Below, piece after piece: positions 51,098 through 59,951 of a stretch of 64,000 bases of DNA (position 1 is the stretch's first letter; each line of letters opens with the position of its first letter). The stretch comes from Roseburia sp. 831b (GTDB lineage: Bacteria; Bacillota; Clostridia; Lachnospirales; Lachnospiraceae). Under the pieces are notes generated by a model, which was given only the letters and a program-made list of their open reading frames with translations, was not told the DNA's origin and did not search any database. Made by a program: the position numbers and the translations under genes. Location: the NCBI RefSeq assembly GCF_001940165.2, contig NZ_CP135162.1:1167501-1231500 (forward strand), in the 5' to 3' direction.

Positions 51098-52627
51098 CTA
51101 TTCCCCAGTCGCCTCGCAGTACTCCTCACTTCCCCGCTCTGCCCACGAAGTCTTATTTGCCGGAATCACCTCCAGCGTATCCCTTTTCACCGCATAAAAA
51201 TTAAAGATACTCGAATTATCTAACGGGTTTCCGGCGTCATCATAATGGTCTTCATAGCAGACAAACTCCTCGCAGGCACCATTTTCTGACTCCCTGTCGT
51301 AGACCAGACGCATCTGCGCCATTACCGTTTCTCCATTCACTTCTGTCTCATATTGGTTACCCAGAAGTGCATACAATTCACCTTTTGCGGAATATGCATA
51401 GGTAATATCATCATAACCGGATGCAAAATAAGACTCATAGATTTTCTGATACATTTCTTTAATCGTAGGTTCCTCATTACCCTGATTTAAATCCGTCTCC
51501 TGCTCCAACTCTGTCTCTTGCTTTGATTCCACCTCAGAAGTGTCCTCCTCACTTTTCCTTGGAGCATATAATTTCTCCTGTAAGTGATTTCCATTTTCAT
51601 CCGATTCATACATGTATTTACGGAAAAAGATATGGTACGGTTCATAAACTGCGTATTCGCTTGGATCCAAGAAGTATTCCTTTCGAACCAGAATCTTATC
51701 ATCTGTCATTTTTTTCTCACTATCAAGCGTCAAAAACAGCAAAAGACCATAAACAAGCAAAAACATCCCCGCCAAAATAATTGCAATCGTTCCAAGAACC
51801 GTTGTTCCGGTAGTCTTCCATTCTGCCATCTGCCTTATCTTGACACGATATACGACCAAAAGAAGCAGCAAGACGAAAAAAGCAATTGCATACAGAGAAT
51901 ATACGATTAAAACCAAATTTGTACGAAAGAAAATCCCCGCCGGCAAATTCTGCTCGATCACATAGAAAGCAATATAGGTACTCAGCAGGAAAAAGATGCC
52001 GGTCAAAGTTCTTAACACTTTTTTATTAAAGGAAAAAGCTTCCTCGAAATCCATCAGATGGATCAGCTCATATTCGTTTCCAGATGCAATCGCCTGCAGA
52101 CGCTTTGTGCGATACGGCAGAGCTCTTTTGGTCCGAACTTCTGTCATTTGACGATACGTTTGCAAATTTTTCTCGGCTTCCTCTTCTTTTCCGGTCAGAT
52201 GGTCAATGATATACCACATCAAATAATAGACCGCCTGACTATCCTGATGCAATTCGTAGCAGTTGAGCGTGCGAAGGGTCTGTGCTGCACGCTCGTACTG
52301 ATTGGTCACAATATCACACTTTGCCATCAGAATCATCATATTGTTCTTTGCCTTTTGTTTTTTTACATGTGGCAGTCGAAACGCAAGATAATCATGAAAG
52401 AGTTCGTATGATTTTTGAACCATTCTGCATTGTACACTTGCCTGTCCTGCCTTGACTCCAAAAATAAACATCAGTATGGCAAAGAAATAGGCCATAAAGA
52501 CTCCCTTCGTATTCGTTGCATAAAAATTGCCCAACAGGAAAAGAACAAACGCAATCACGATACCTATCATCGCAAAAATCCGCCCTAAAATCATTCTCTG
52601 ATAAAATTTTCTTGCTTCCTGTTCCAT
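51098..52627 (-). CDS. Unknown multi-pass membrane protein with repeat-like helical core
   Basis: 509 aa, not recognised. Hydrophobic segments near residues 15-60 (two), about 215-280 (two) and about 285-315 (one or two). Between the first pairs lies a soluble helical region (FRLPHVKKQKAKNNMMILMAKCDIVTNQYERAAQTLRTL) with a TPR-like feel. The C-terminal 180 residues are acidic and mostly soluble, with a Glu-rich stretch (SEEDTSEVESKQETELEQE). The ATG 52627 is preferred because GGAGG lies 5 nt before it; 52642 is an alternative. It follows recG by 30 bp. Confidence 0.7.
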   Translation of the reverse strand: MEQEARKFYQRMILGRIFAMIGIVIAFVLFLLGNFYATNTKGVFMAYFFAILMFIFGVKAGQASVQCRMVQKSYELFHDYLAFRLPHVKKQKAKNNMMILMAKCDIVTNQYERAAQTLRTLNCYELHQDSQAVYYLMWYIIDHLTGKEEEAEKNLQTYRQMTEVRTKRALPYRTKRLQAIASGNEYELIHLMDFEEAFSFNKKVLRTLTGIFFLLSTYIAFYVIEQNLPAGIFFRTNLVLIVYSLYAIAFFVLLLLLVVYRVKIRQMAEWKTTGTTVLGTIAIILAGMFLLVYGLLLFLTLDSEKKMTDDKILVRKEYFLDPSEYAVYEPYHIFFRKYMYESDENGNHLQEKLYAPRKSEEDTSEVESKQETELEQETDLNQGNEEPTIKEMYQKIYESYFASGYDDITYAYSAKGELYALLGNQYETEVNGETVMAQMRLVYDRESENGACEEFVCYEDHYDDAGNPLDNSSIFNFYAVKRDTLEVIPANKTSWAERGSEEYCEATGE

Positions 52628-52657
52628 GTTTTCCTCCGTCATTTCATCCAGCCACCT

Positions 52658-54715
52658 TTACAAATTCAATTTCTTGCTTTTTTCCCGCATGACTTCATCC
52701 ATATAATACTTCAAATTCTTTGATTCTTCCTGTTCCAAAAGCGGATCTTCCTCTAAAAGTCCTGCTACTTCCTCGGAAGTCTGTTGTAAAATTGCCGCAT
52801 CCTGATAGATATCACCTAATGCAAACTGCATCTCACCACTTTGGCGGATACCAAAAAAATCACCCGGCCCACGCAGTTTTAAATCTTCGCTTGCGATTTT
52901 AAATCCATCGTTCGACTGATTTAAGATATTTAAACGTTCCTTGGCATGCTTGCTCTTAGAACAGTTCACCATAATACAATAAGACTGCGCATCGCCTCGT
53001 CCGACACGTCCTCTTAGCTGGTGCAGCTGGGCAAGACCGAAACGTTCTGCATTTTCAATCATCATCACGGTTGCATTTGGCACATTGACGCCAACTTCTA
53101 CAACTGTAGTTGAAACAAGTACCTGAATCTTATTTGCTGCAAACTCTTCCATGATTCGATTTTTCAAATCCGGCTTCATTTTTCCATGCAGCACTCCTAG
53201 CTGAATGTCCTCCGGCAAAATCTCACGGAGCTTCTTCGTATAATCCATGACATTTTCGCCTTCCATATTCTCGCTTTCCTCTACAAGCGGACAAATTACG
53301 TATGCCTGATGGCCGGCACGCACCTCTTTTTCTATAAATTCATATGCTTTTGGGCGATACCTTGTATCAACCACACAGTTTTTAATCGGCAGACGTTTTG
53401 CAGGCACCTCATCGACAACTGAAATATCCAAATCTCCATAAAGAATAATTGCTAATGTTCTTGGAATCGGCGTCGCACTCATGACAAGGATATTCGGGTG
53501 AACTCCTTTTTCTGCAAATGTCTCTCTCTGGCGGACACCAAAACGGTGCTGCTCATCGGTGATTACAAGTGACAGATTCGCATAAACTGCCTTTTCCTGA
53601 ATGAGGGCATGTGTTCCGATAATCATCGCATTCGGATACAAATCCATCGCCTCGTATGCCATACGTTTTTGTTTTGCCGTCAGAGAACCCGTCAAAAGAA
53701 TCAGTGGAATATGAAGTCCAAACGAATCGCAAAGTTTCTGATACGTCTCATAATGCTGCCTTGCAAGGACTTCCGTCGGTGCCATAATTGCAGACTGATA
53801 ACCGTGATGGGAGGCATCCGCCATCGCAAGGAACGCAATGATTGTCTTACCGGAACCAACATCTCCCTGAATCAGCCGCTGCATCACATAAGGACTTCTT
53901 AAATCCTTTTGCACATCAAGCAGTGCGCGTTTCTGTGCACCCGTCAGCTCATACGGAAGTTTTTCCATCAACCCTTCTACAAAGCCATCCTCGGAAAAAG
54001 AAAAACAGTTTTCCTCTTTTTGCTTCTTTTCTTTTTGAAACTGCATTCCCAGAATAAAAAGGAAAAATTCATCAAACACCAGGCGGCGTCTTGCCTCAAT
54101 CAACGTATCCATGTCATCCGGGAAATGAATCTGTTTGATTGCGTAATTATATTCACATAACTGGTACTTGTCTCGAATCCGCTCTGGAAGATAGTCCAAA
54201 AACAGTGTCTCGTCCTCTAATGCTGCCCGGACTGCCTTCGTCACCATGTTGTTGGAAAGTCCTGTTGTAAGCGAATACACAGGCATAAAAATATCTTCTA
54301 ACTGTCTGTACTGTTCCTCAGAATAAATCGCAGGCTGCTCCATCGTAAGACGTCCATTTTTCTTCACCACTTTTCCATAGAAAATGTAAAGATTGCCTGG
54401 TTTTAAATTGTTCTTTATGTAAGGCATCCGGTACCAGACTAATTGGATAGATACACCCATCGCCCCGATGGAAGTCACCGTGATTGCCATACTTCTTGCC
54501 TTTCTGACAACAGGGCTTTGCAAAATACGACCAAAAACGGCAGCAGTTTCCCCTTCTTCTACCTCGTCCGGCTGTTTTACTTCGGGGTACTGTAAATAAG
54601 TTCTTGGATACCGAAGTAAAAGTTCTCCTACCGTATCAATTTCAATTTTATGGAACAATTCCGCTGTCTTAGCACCAATCCCTTTGATTTCCTGTAAGGA
54701 TGAGTTTCGGTTCAT
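52658..54715 (-). CDS. recG: ATP-dependent DNA helicase RecG
   Basis: 685 aa. Wedge (OB) domain at the N-terminus; helicase motifs GDVGSGKT (Walker A), DEQHRFG (Walker B), MSATPIPRTLA, and VATPVIEVGV-like VSTTVVEVGVNVPNA, QLHQLRGRVGRGDAQS. Reverses stalled replication forks. Start 54715 (MNRNSSLQEIKG) has AAAGGA upstream. Downstream of fakA. Confidence 0.96.
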   Translation of the reverse strand: MNRNSSLQEIKGIGAKTAELFHKIEIDTVGELLLRYPRTYLQYPEVKQPDEVEEGETAAVFGRILQSPVVRKARSMAITVTSIGAMGVSIQLVWYRMPYIKNNLKPGNLYIFYGKVVKKNGRLTMEQPAIYSEEQYRQLEDIFMPVYSLTTGLSNNMVTKAVRAALEDETLFLDYLPERIRDKYQLCEYNYAIKQIHFPDDMDTLIEARRRLVFDEFFLFILGMQFQKEKKQKEENCFSFSEDGFVEGLMEKLPYELTGAQKRALLDVQKDLRSPYVMQRLIQGDVGSGKTIIAFLAMADASHHGYQSAIMAPTEVLARQHYETYQKLCDSFGLHIPLILLTGSLTAKQKRMAYEAMDLYPNAMIIGTHALIQEKAVYANLSLVITDEQHRFGVRQRETFAEKGVHPNILVMSATPIPRTLAIILYGDLDISVVDEVPAKRLPIKNCVVDTRYRPKAYEFIEKEVRAGHQAYVICPLVEESENMEGENVMDYTKKLREILPEDIQLGVLHGKMKPDLKNRIMEEFAANKIQVLVSTTVVEVGVNVPNATVMMIENAERFGLAQLHQLRGRVGRGDAQSYCIMVNCSKSKHAKERLNILNQSNDGFKIASEDLKLRGPGDFFGIRQSGEMQFALGDIYQDAAILQQTSEEVAGLLEEDPLLEQEESKNLKYYMDEVMREKSKKLNL

Positions 54716-54773
54716 TGCATTTTTTCCTTTCAAAACCATAAGAACCACACTTTATAGTTGCGCAAATTAAAAT

Positions 54774-54801
54774 CACCCAGGAAAGCGGACTTCCCCAGGT
54801 G
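54774..54801 (-). terminator. Possible terminator after fakA
   Basis: On the minus strand CACC/GGTG and GGAA/TTCC arms with a small internal loop, then ATTTTAATTT. Imperfect, so the fakA and recG transcripts may be partly joined. Confidence 0.4.
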
Positions 54802-54829
54802 TTTCTTCACACTCTATAAAAAAGTGGTA

Positions 54830-56539
54830 TTATTCAACTGAAATAACGTAGTAGTAAATTGGCTGTCCACCAAACTGAACTTCCACCTCTACGTCTGGAT
54901 TATCTGCTTCAATTTTGGATGCAATCTCATTTGCAGCTTCCTCGGTTGCTTCCTCTCCGTAATAAATACTTACGATTGCAGAATCTTCATCAATCATCTG
55001 GGAAACCATATCCAGTACGGTAGCTTCTAAATCCTGTCCAACTGATAAGATTTTCTTATCACCGATTCCCATGAAATCGTTCTCTTTGATTTCTTTATCA
55101 TCGATAACGGTATCACGCACAGCATAAGTAACCTGACCGGTTTTCACATACTCAATCTCAGATGTCATTCTTGCAGCATTCTCTTCTGCAGAGTTATCTG
55201 GAATATAGTTAATCAATGCTGTAATTCCCTGTGGAACTGTCTTGGTTGGGATAACAAAAATCTTCTTATCTTCCACCAAAGATGCAGCCTGGTTTGCAGC
55301 AAGGATAATATTCTTGTTATTTGGTAAAATGAAGATGTTCTTTGCAGGGACTTTCTCAATTGCATTTAACATATCTTCGGTACTTGGGTTCATGGTCTGA
55401 CCACCCTCAATAATGTAATCTACGCCAAGTCCAGTAAAGATTTCGTTAATGCCTTCCCCGATGCTGACAGAAATAAATCCCATCTCTTTTTCTTCAACAG
55501 GTTCTTCCTTCGCTTCAGGTAAAGTCTGTGTATCCTGTGCGGCCATTCCAGCCTGCATTTCTTTCTCTTTCATCGCAGAAATCTTCTCATCACGTTCTAA
55601 CTTCATGTTTTCAATGATGATTGTAGTTAAACTACCATAGGTAAGACCTTTTTGCATTGCATTACCTGGATCGTTGGTATGTACATGTACCTTTACGATC
55701 TCATCATCTGCTACGACTACAATAGAGTCACCAATCGTCTCTAAATAGCTTTTGAACTCATTCTCCTGCTTGCTGGTAAATGGTTTCTCAAGCATAATCA
55801 AAAACTGAGTACAGTATGCAAACTTAATCTCCTGAGAAGCCTGTGCATCGATATAGGAACTTGTAGAAGAATCCCCAGATGCGCTCTCTGATACGGTTGT
55901 CTCAAAAGAATAATCAATCTCTTTGCCTAATAAACAGTCCAATGCACCCTTTAATACCTGCATCAATCCCTGTCCGCCGGAGTCAACAACGCCAGCCTGT
56001 TTTAAAACAGGAAGCATATCCGGTGTCTTGCTTAAGACATGATCACCTTCTTTGATGACTTCTTCACAAAAAGTAATCAAATCCTCCGTCTCGTCTGCGA
56101 GTTCTACTGCCTTGGTAGACATTCCCTTTGCAACGGTAAGAATGGTTCCCTCTTTTGGCTTCATAACAGCTTTGTATGCTGTCTCACATGCTTTTTCAAA
56201 TGCATCTGCCATAATCTGTACATTAATCTCATCATATTCTGCGATTACCTTTGTAAAACCACGGAATAACTGGGATAAAATAACACCTGAGTTACCTCTT
56301 GCACCTCTTAAGGAACCGGAAGAAATTGCCTTTGCTACGGATTTCATCTCTTTTTGTTCTAAGTTCATGACTTCCTTCGCTGCAGACATGATTGTCATTG
56401 ACATATTGGTTCCTGTATCACCATCCGGTACCGGGAATACATTCAACTCATTGATCCATTCTTTTTTTGCCTCTAAATTCTTTGCTCCTGCTAAAAACAT
56501 CTTCGCAAGAACTTCAGCATTTATCGTAGTGATTTCCAA
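54830..56539 (-). CDS. fakA: Fatty acid kinase catalytic subunit-like DAK2 protein (YloV/FakA)
   Basis: About 569 aa. DhaL/DAK2 ATP-binding domain at the N-terminus (NVFPVPDGDTGTNMSMTIMSA, SGSLRGARGNSGVILSQLFRG, VVDSGGQGLM) followed by a DegV-like-associated C-terminal domain. With a FakB protein it phosphorylates host fatty acids; no fakB is in the window. GGGAGGA and the family N-terminus point to TTG 56539 (LEITTINAEVLAKMF) as the start, not an ATG. Coupled to the Asp23-family gene upstream. Confidence 0.92.
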   Translation of the reverse strand: MEITTINAEVLAKMFLAGAKNLEAKKEWINELNVFPVPDGDTGTNMSMTIMSAAKEVMNLEQKEMKSVAKAISSGSLRGARGNSGVILSQLFRGFTKVIAEYDEINVQIMADAFEKACETAYKAVMKPKEGTILTVAKGMSTKAVELADETEDLITFCEEVIKEGDHVLSKTPDMLPVLKQAGVVDSGGQGLMQVLKGALDCLLGKEIDYSFETTVSESASGDSSTSSYIDAQASQEIKFAYCTQFLIMLEKPFTSKQENEFKSYLETIGDSIVVVADDEIVKVHVHTNDPGNAMQKGLTYGSLTTIIIENMKLERDEKISAMKEKEMQAGMAAQDTQTLPEAKEEPVEEKEMGFISVSIGEGINEIFTGLGVDYIIEGGQTMNPSTEDMLNAIEKVPAKNIFILPNNKNIILAANQAASLVEDKKIFVIPTKTVPQGITALINYIPDNSAEENAARMTSEIEYVKTGQVTYAVRDTVIDDKEIKENDFMGIGDKKILSVGQDLEATVLDMVSQMIDEDSAIVSIYYGEEATEEAANEIASKIEADNPDVEVEVQFGGQPIYYYVISVE

Positions 56540-56555
56540 CTTTCTAAATCCTCCC

Positions 56556-56915
56556 TTAATCAATCACACGTACGCCTTCAACGTAAATGTTCATTTTCTC
56601 GATTTCCATTCCAGTAAACTCTTCTACTTTGTATTTTACTGTCTCGATTAAGTTGTCGGAAACCGTGTGAATACTTACACCATAGGATACAATCACGTGA
56701 AAATCGATTGTAATCTTATTGTCCTCATTCACAACAACATTTATACCATGTGTTAAATAATCTCTCTTTAATAACTTTACAAGACCATCCTTCATATTTA
56801 CTGCGGCCATTCCCACAATACCAAAACATTCAACGGCAACTGAACCTGCATAGGTTGCAATTACTTCCGGGTCTATCGTAACTTTCCCTAACTGGGTTTC
56901 CATCTGTCCTTTCAT
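56556..56915 (-). CDS. Asp23/Gls24-family envelope stress protein
   Basis: 119 aa, YloU-type. DPEVIATYAGSVAVECFGIVGMA and IVSYGVSIHTVSDNLIETVKYKVEEFTGMEIEKMNIYVEGVRV are typical. Usually next to fakA and rpmB. GGAGG just upstream of the ATG; TATAAT lies further up but its -35 is weak. Confidence 0.9.
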   Translation of the reverse strand: MKGQMETQLGKVTIDPEVIATYAGSVAVECFGIVGMAAVNMKDGLVKLLKRDYLTHGINVVVNEDNKITIDFHVIVSYGVSIHTVSDNLIETVKYKVEEFTGMEIEKMNIYVEGVRVID

Positions 56916-57073
56916 ACATAGCCTCCATCCATTTTTTCATATATTGACGCTAGTTTGCTACTATTATAACCGTTTTTTATGAAAATGCATAGTCTCAATT
57001 TACGTTTTTTACATTTTTTTTATTTTCCACTTGCATTATGCTATATTATTTGATAGAATATCAGTGTTATGGG

Positions 57074-57092
57074 TCTGTGTGGACTACACAGG
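57074..57092 (+). promoter_or_regulatory. Hairpin in the rpmB leader
   Basis: CTGTGT (57075-57080) and ACACAG (57086-57091) pair around GGACT, about 20 bp before the AAGGAGG ribosome site. A possible control element for L28 synthesis. An upstream -10 TATATT (57042-57047) has an extended TGC. Confidence 0.5.
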
Positions 57093-57119
57093 CTAGGAAA
57101 ATGCAAGGAGGTGCAAGTC

Positions 57120-57305
57120 ATGGCAAAATGTGCAGTTTGTGGAAAGGGCGCTCATTTCGGAAACAATGTCAGCCATTCTCATAGAAGATCAAATAGAATG
57201 TGGAAATCAAACATCAAACGTGTTAGCTGTAAAGTTAACGGAACACCTATGAAATTATATGTATGTGCTTCTTGTTTGAAATCCGGAAAAGTTGAAAGAG
57301 CTTAG
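57120..57305 (+). CDS. rpmB: 50S ribosomal protein L28
   Basis: 61 aa. MAKCAVCGKGAHFGNNVSHSHRR then NGTPMKLYVCASCLKSGKV: two CxxC pairs, so the zinc-binding form. ATG 57120 follows AAGGAGGTG; the earlier in-frame start at 57069 lies in the leader. Convergent to the small membrane gene. Confidence 0.96.
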   Translation: MAKCAVCGKGAHFGNNVSHSHRRSNRMWKSNIKRVSCKVNGTPMKLYVCASCLKSGKVERA

Positions 57306-57318
57306 TTTTTAGTTTGAA

Positions 57319-57349
57319 AGAGAATTGATTGTTATCAATTCTCTTTTTT
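57319..57349 (+). terminator. Terminator after rpmB
   Basis: AGAGAATTGAT (57319-57329) pairs with ATCAATTCTCT (57334-57344), then TTTTT. Confidence 0.9.
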
Positions 57350-57360
57350 ATTTACACAAA

Positions 57361-57498
57361 TTAACAGCAAAAGATAAAATACCCTGCCAACAGGCAAAAA
57401 CAAATAATAAGAAAACCTAGAAACTCATTTGACAGAATGAGCATAACAAGCATTCCCATTGCAAACCAGAACAGAGCAAATCCAATGATACGTTTCAT
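57361..57498 (-). CDS. 45-aa two-helix membrane peptide
   Basis: Too short for usual ORF calls. From ATG 57498 to TAA 57361: MKRIIGFALFWFAMGMLVML, then ILSNEFLGFLIICFCLLAGY and FIFCC. A basic start, two hydrophobic helices with a short polar turn (SNE) and a Cys-Cys end. GGTG precedes the ATG. I recall similar small proteins in related Clostridia but the function is unknown. It lies in the gap between rpmB and ytfJ, behind a bidirectional terminator. Confidence 0.7.
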   Translation of the reverse strand: MKRIIGFALFWFAMGMLVMLILSNEFLGFLIICFCLLAGYFIFCC

Positions 57499-57510
57499 TC
57501 TGACACCAAA

Positions 57511-57545
57511 AAAGACATATACTTATTCTAGTATATGTCTTTTTT
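57511..57545. terminator. Bidirectional terminator between the small membrane gene and ytfJ
   Basis: AAAGACATATACT (57511-57523) and AGTATATGTCTTT (57530-57542) with a 6-nt loop, T-run on both strands. It should stop ytfJ transcription; the 45-aa gene would then need its own start or readthrough. Confidence 0.85.
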
Positions 57546-57583
57546 CTTACACTATTTCACGACTTAATCAAGATTTTTTCATC

Positions 57584-58024
57584 TTAGTCTTCTTTTTTGT
57601 CTGCGACTGCATCGGATAAGATATCGCTCATCTGCTCTGCAGCTTCTTTTTTTGCAGCTTCATCCTTGTCATTTACCGGAGTCTCTGCCTTATCTTTGGA
57701 TGTGAACTTATCTACAAATTCTGGAACCATATCCAAAATTTTGGTCACACTATCCTGGTTTTTAATGTTTACAAGCTTTGTTGTGCCATTCTGAATGACC
57801 AAAACAGCGCTTGGCATAATTTTTCCACCCATACCGCCGGCCCCGTTATTCTTCTTTTCCTGGCTGAATGCGCCTGCAGCAACCCCAAAAGAGACATCGA
57901 CAAGAGGTAAAATAATCGTATCTCCAATATGAATTGCATCTCCAACTACAGTTTTCGTTGTAATAAAACTATCCATTCCTTTAAATAAAGATTCTACCGT
58001 ATTATGAAACGTATTATCTGACAT
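57584..58024 (-). CDS. ytfJ: Spore germination-associated protein YtfJ (GerW family)
   Basis: 146 aa. DAIHIGDTIILPLVDVSFGVAAGAF and GGGMGGKIMPSAVLVI-like GAGGMGGKIMPSAVLVIQNG are the family core; the C-terminus is Lys/Asp-rich. Made during sporulation in the forespore of Bacillus. In Clostridia it commonly lies beside a DUF2953 gene, as here with an 11-bp gap. Confidence 0.9.
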   Translation of the reverse strand: MSDNTFHNTVESLFKGMDSFITTKTVVGDAIHIGDTIILPLVDVSFGVAAGAFSQEKKNNGAGGMGGKIMPSAVLVIQNGTTKLVNIKNQDSVTKILDMVPEFVDKFTSKDKAETPVNDKDEAAKKEAAEQMSDILSDAVADKKED

Positions 58025-58035
58025 ATGACTTCCTC

Positions 58036-59049
58036 CTACCCTTTTCTAAATCTTTTTATAAGCCTTCTTAAGTTTTTATCTTTCCAAAGCCGAATAGCGG
58101 AACAAACAAAATGAATTCCTCTTGCATGTCCTTCGACTTTAAAATTTCCTTTTACATACCATTTCTCAGCTTCAAAATCCGGATAAATTCCAACACCTTT
58201 TTGGTATAGAAACGGTACGAGACACAACCCGCCTAACACTTGTCCTGTCAGTGCCGGATCCCCGGCTGAAAACGAAAGATCCGTCGCGATTTTCCGCACC
58301 CTTAGATGCTTTAACAGATACCGCAGTTCTCCAAAAATTCCTTTCACCGTCTTTTTGTTCGCCTCATCCGATAAAAGTGACATCACTTCCTGCTTTTTGT
58401 CATTGAAGTCCTTAAGTGTATCCATAAACTTTTGGAAAAATTGTCGGATGGACTCAAATGCGTCCGCTAACTTTTCTTTTAGGCGGACCCATATCGGCTT
58501 GTCCTTATGTCCTAGCTTGCCCTTATGTCTCTGTCTCTTCTTTTCGCTTCGAACAGCCTTCTCCCTTTGGATATCTTTCTTATATCTAATAGCATCTTGT
58601 TCCAAAGGCGTCATATCTGTAGAGCCTGTATCTTTTAGATTATTTTCTTTTGAAGAATCAGCCTCTTCCAAAAGATACTCTTCTTCTTGGGAACTTTCTC
58701 CACCTGAGCAGCTATCATTCTCTGTGACATCATCTTCTTCATCCCGAAAATCATTCTCTAGAAAAATATCGTCCTCCTGGATGTCTTCATCCCCCTCCTT
58801 TTTCTTATGCTTTCTTCCAAACAGATAAAAATCGGAAGTAAACTCTTTTCCATCCCACGAAAAACGCCAGGATAAAATCCGGAACAGCCAGCTGATTTTG
58901 CCATGAACATATGTTTGTTCTTCTATTTCTCCGCCTGCCTGATAGGAAACAGGATGAAAAAGTACCAGCGCAATCGCCAGAAGCAGGATTCCAAGTATGA
59001 GCAGCAGGGTAATACCAATTATTTTTAAGATAAAAAGCAAAACCGTCAT
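58036..59049 (-). CDS. DUF2953-domain membrane protein
   Basis: 337 aa. N-terminal transmembrane helix (LLFILKIIGITLLLILGILLLAIALVLF), a long acidic and then basic low-complexity middle (about residues 75-190), and the DUF2953 core at the end (VRKIATDLSFSAGDPALTGQVLGGL, WYVKGNFKVEGHARGIHFV). Function unknown; usually adjacent to ytfJ. Overlaps the downstream-read neighbour by 4 bp. Confidence 0.85.
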   Translation of the reverse strand: MTVLLFILKIIGITLLLILGILLLAIALVLFHPVSYQAGGEIEEQTYVHGKISWLFRILSWRFSWDGKEFTSDFYLFGRKHKKKEGDEDIQEDDIFLENDFRDEEDDVTENDSCSGGESSQEEEYLLEEADSSKENNLKDTGSTDMTPLEQDAIRYKKDIQREKAVRSEKKRQRHKGKLGHKDKPIWVRLKEKLADAFESIRQFFQKFMDTLKDFNDKKQEVMSLLSDEANKKTVKGIFGELRYLLKHLRVRKIATDLSFSAGDPALTGQVLGGLCLVPFLYQKGVGIYPDFEAEKWYVKGNFKVEGHARGIHFVCSAIRLWKDKNLRRLIKRFRKG

Positions 59050-59378
59050 ACCGTTTCTCTTTCGCGCTTCTTTTTCATCAGATAATCCGTCACTGCGAAA
59101 GTTCCTGTATTCTGGTAGACTTCATTCACAATCGACGCTGCCAATTCGATTGCCTCATCATACCCTTTTGCAAGTCCAATCACATAAAGCTTTTTCTTCG
59201 GATATGCCTTTTGCATTAATTCCCATGCCGGGATGATATCTAACAGGTTCTCCCTATTCGAAGGAAATGTAATCACATAAATATCAATCTGACCTGCATT
59301 GTGACAGATTTTCCATTTTACTTTTTTTGTCTTATGTATCATACTTTCCCCAACATATAACTTGTCATACCATATCAT
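59046..59378 (-). CDS. Conserved small protein of unknown function upstream of DUF2953
   Basis: 110 aa, not assigned to a named family. Segment DIYVITFPSNRENLLDIIPAWELMQKAYPKKKLYVIGLAKGYDEAIELAASIVNEVY looks like an alpha/beta fold. Coupled to the DUF2953 gene by a 4-bp overlap, so it may act in the same sporulation-linked unit. GAGGAT upstream of the ATG. Confidence 0.75.
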   Translation of the reverse strand: MIWYDKLYVGESMIHKTKKVKWKICHNAGQIDIYVITFPSNRENLLDIIPAWELMQKAYPKKKLYVIGLAKGYDEAIELAASIVNEVYQNTGTFAVTDYLMKKKRERETV

Positions 59379-59392
59379 GCAAAATCCTCACA

Positions 59393-59845
59393 TTAAAAAT
59401 ATTTATGATTTCCCCATAAATTATTCTTTTTTAATTCTAAATACTCATTATATGCCTTTTCCAGAATCTGCTTCTCATTTGCAAACTTTAACAAATGATA
59501 CGCCTCATGAAATTTATAAAATCCGGAATCAACAAAATATTCTTCCCGTTGTGGTTTGCTGTAATAACTGTCTGCCATCATAAGATACCAGTGTACTTCT
59601 TTCTCTACGGTATCTTCCGGTACCGTAAAACTATACTGGCTTTTTCCGACATATTTGATGATGGATGCCTTAGAGCCGGTCTCTTCTAGCACTTCCCTTA
59701 GGGCTGTGTCTTTATACTCTTCGCCCTGCTCTACGGTTCCTTTTGGGAGAACCCATCCTTCATACTTGTTCTTATAATTCTTATATAAGAGCAAAATCTT
59801 ACCACGGAATATTACCACACCACCACAACTCGTTGCTTCTATCAT
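59393..59845 (-). CDS. NUDIX hydrolase
   Basis: 150 aa. Nudix box in KGTVEQGEEYKDTALREVLEETG. Preceded by GGVVIFRGKILLLYKNYKNKYEGWVLP. Substrate unknown; small Nudix enzymes of this type often hydrolyse dinucleotide polyphosphates or damaged nucleotides. Read toward the 110-aa gene (14-bp gap); AGGAGGT ribosome site. Confidence 0.88.
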   Translation of the reverse strand: MIEATSCGGVVIFRGKILLLYKNYKNKYEGWVLPKGTVEQGEEYKDTALREVLEETGSKASIIKYVGKSQYSFTVPEDTVEKEVHWYLMMADSYYSKPQREEYFVDSGFYKFHEAYHLLKFANEKQILEKAYNEYLELKKNNLWGNHKYF

Positions 59846-59951
59846 TGCAATACCTCCTGATGTGGTTCATTAAAACTTAGTTCAAGTATAATACTTTTTA
59901 AAAATGCATGCAACCATATCTTCCATCCCAATTTGGATTGCACACTTTCTT

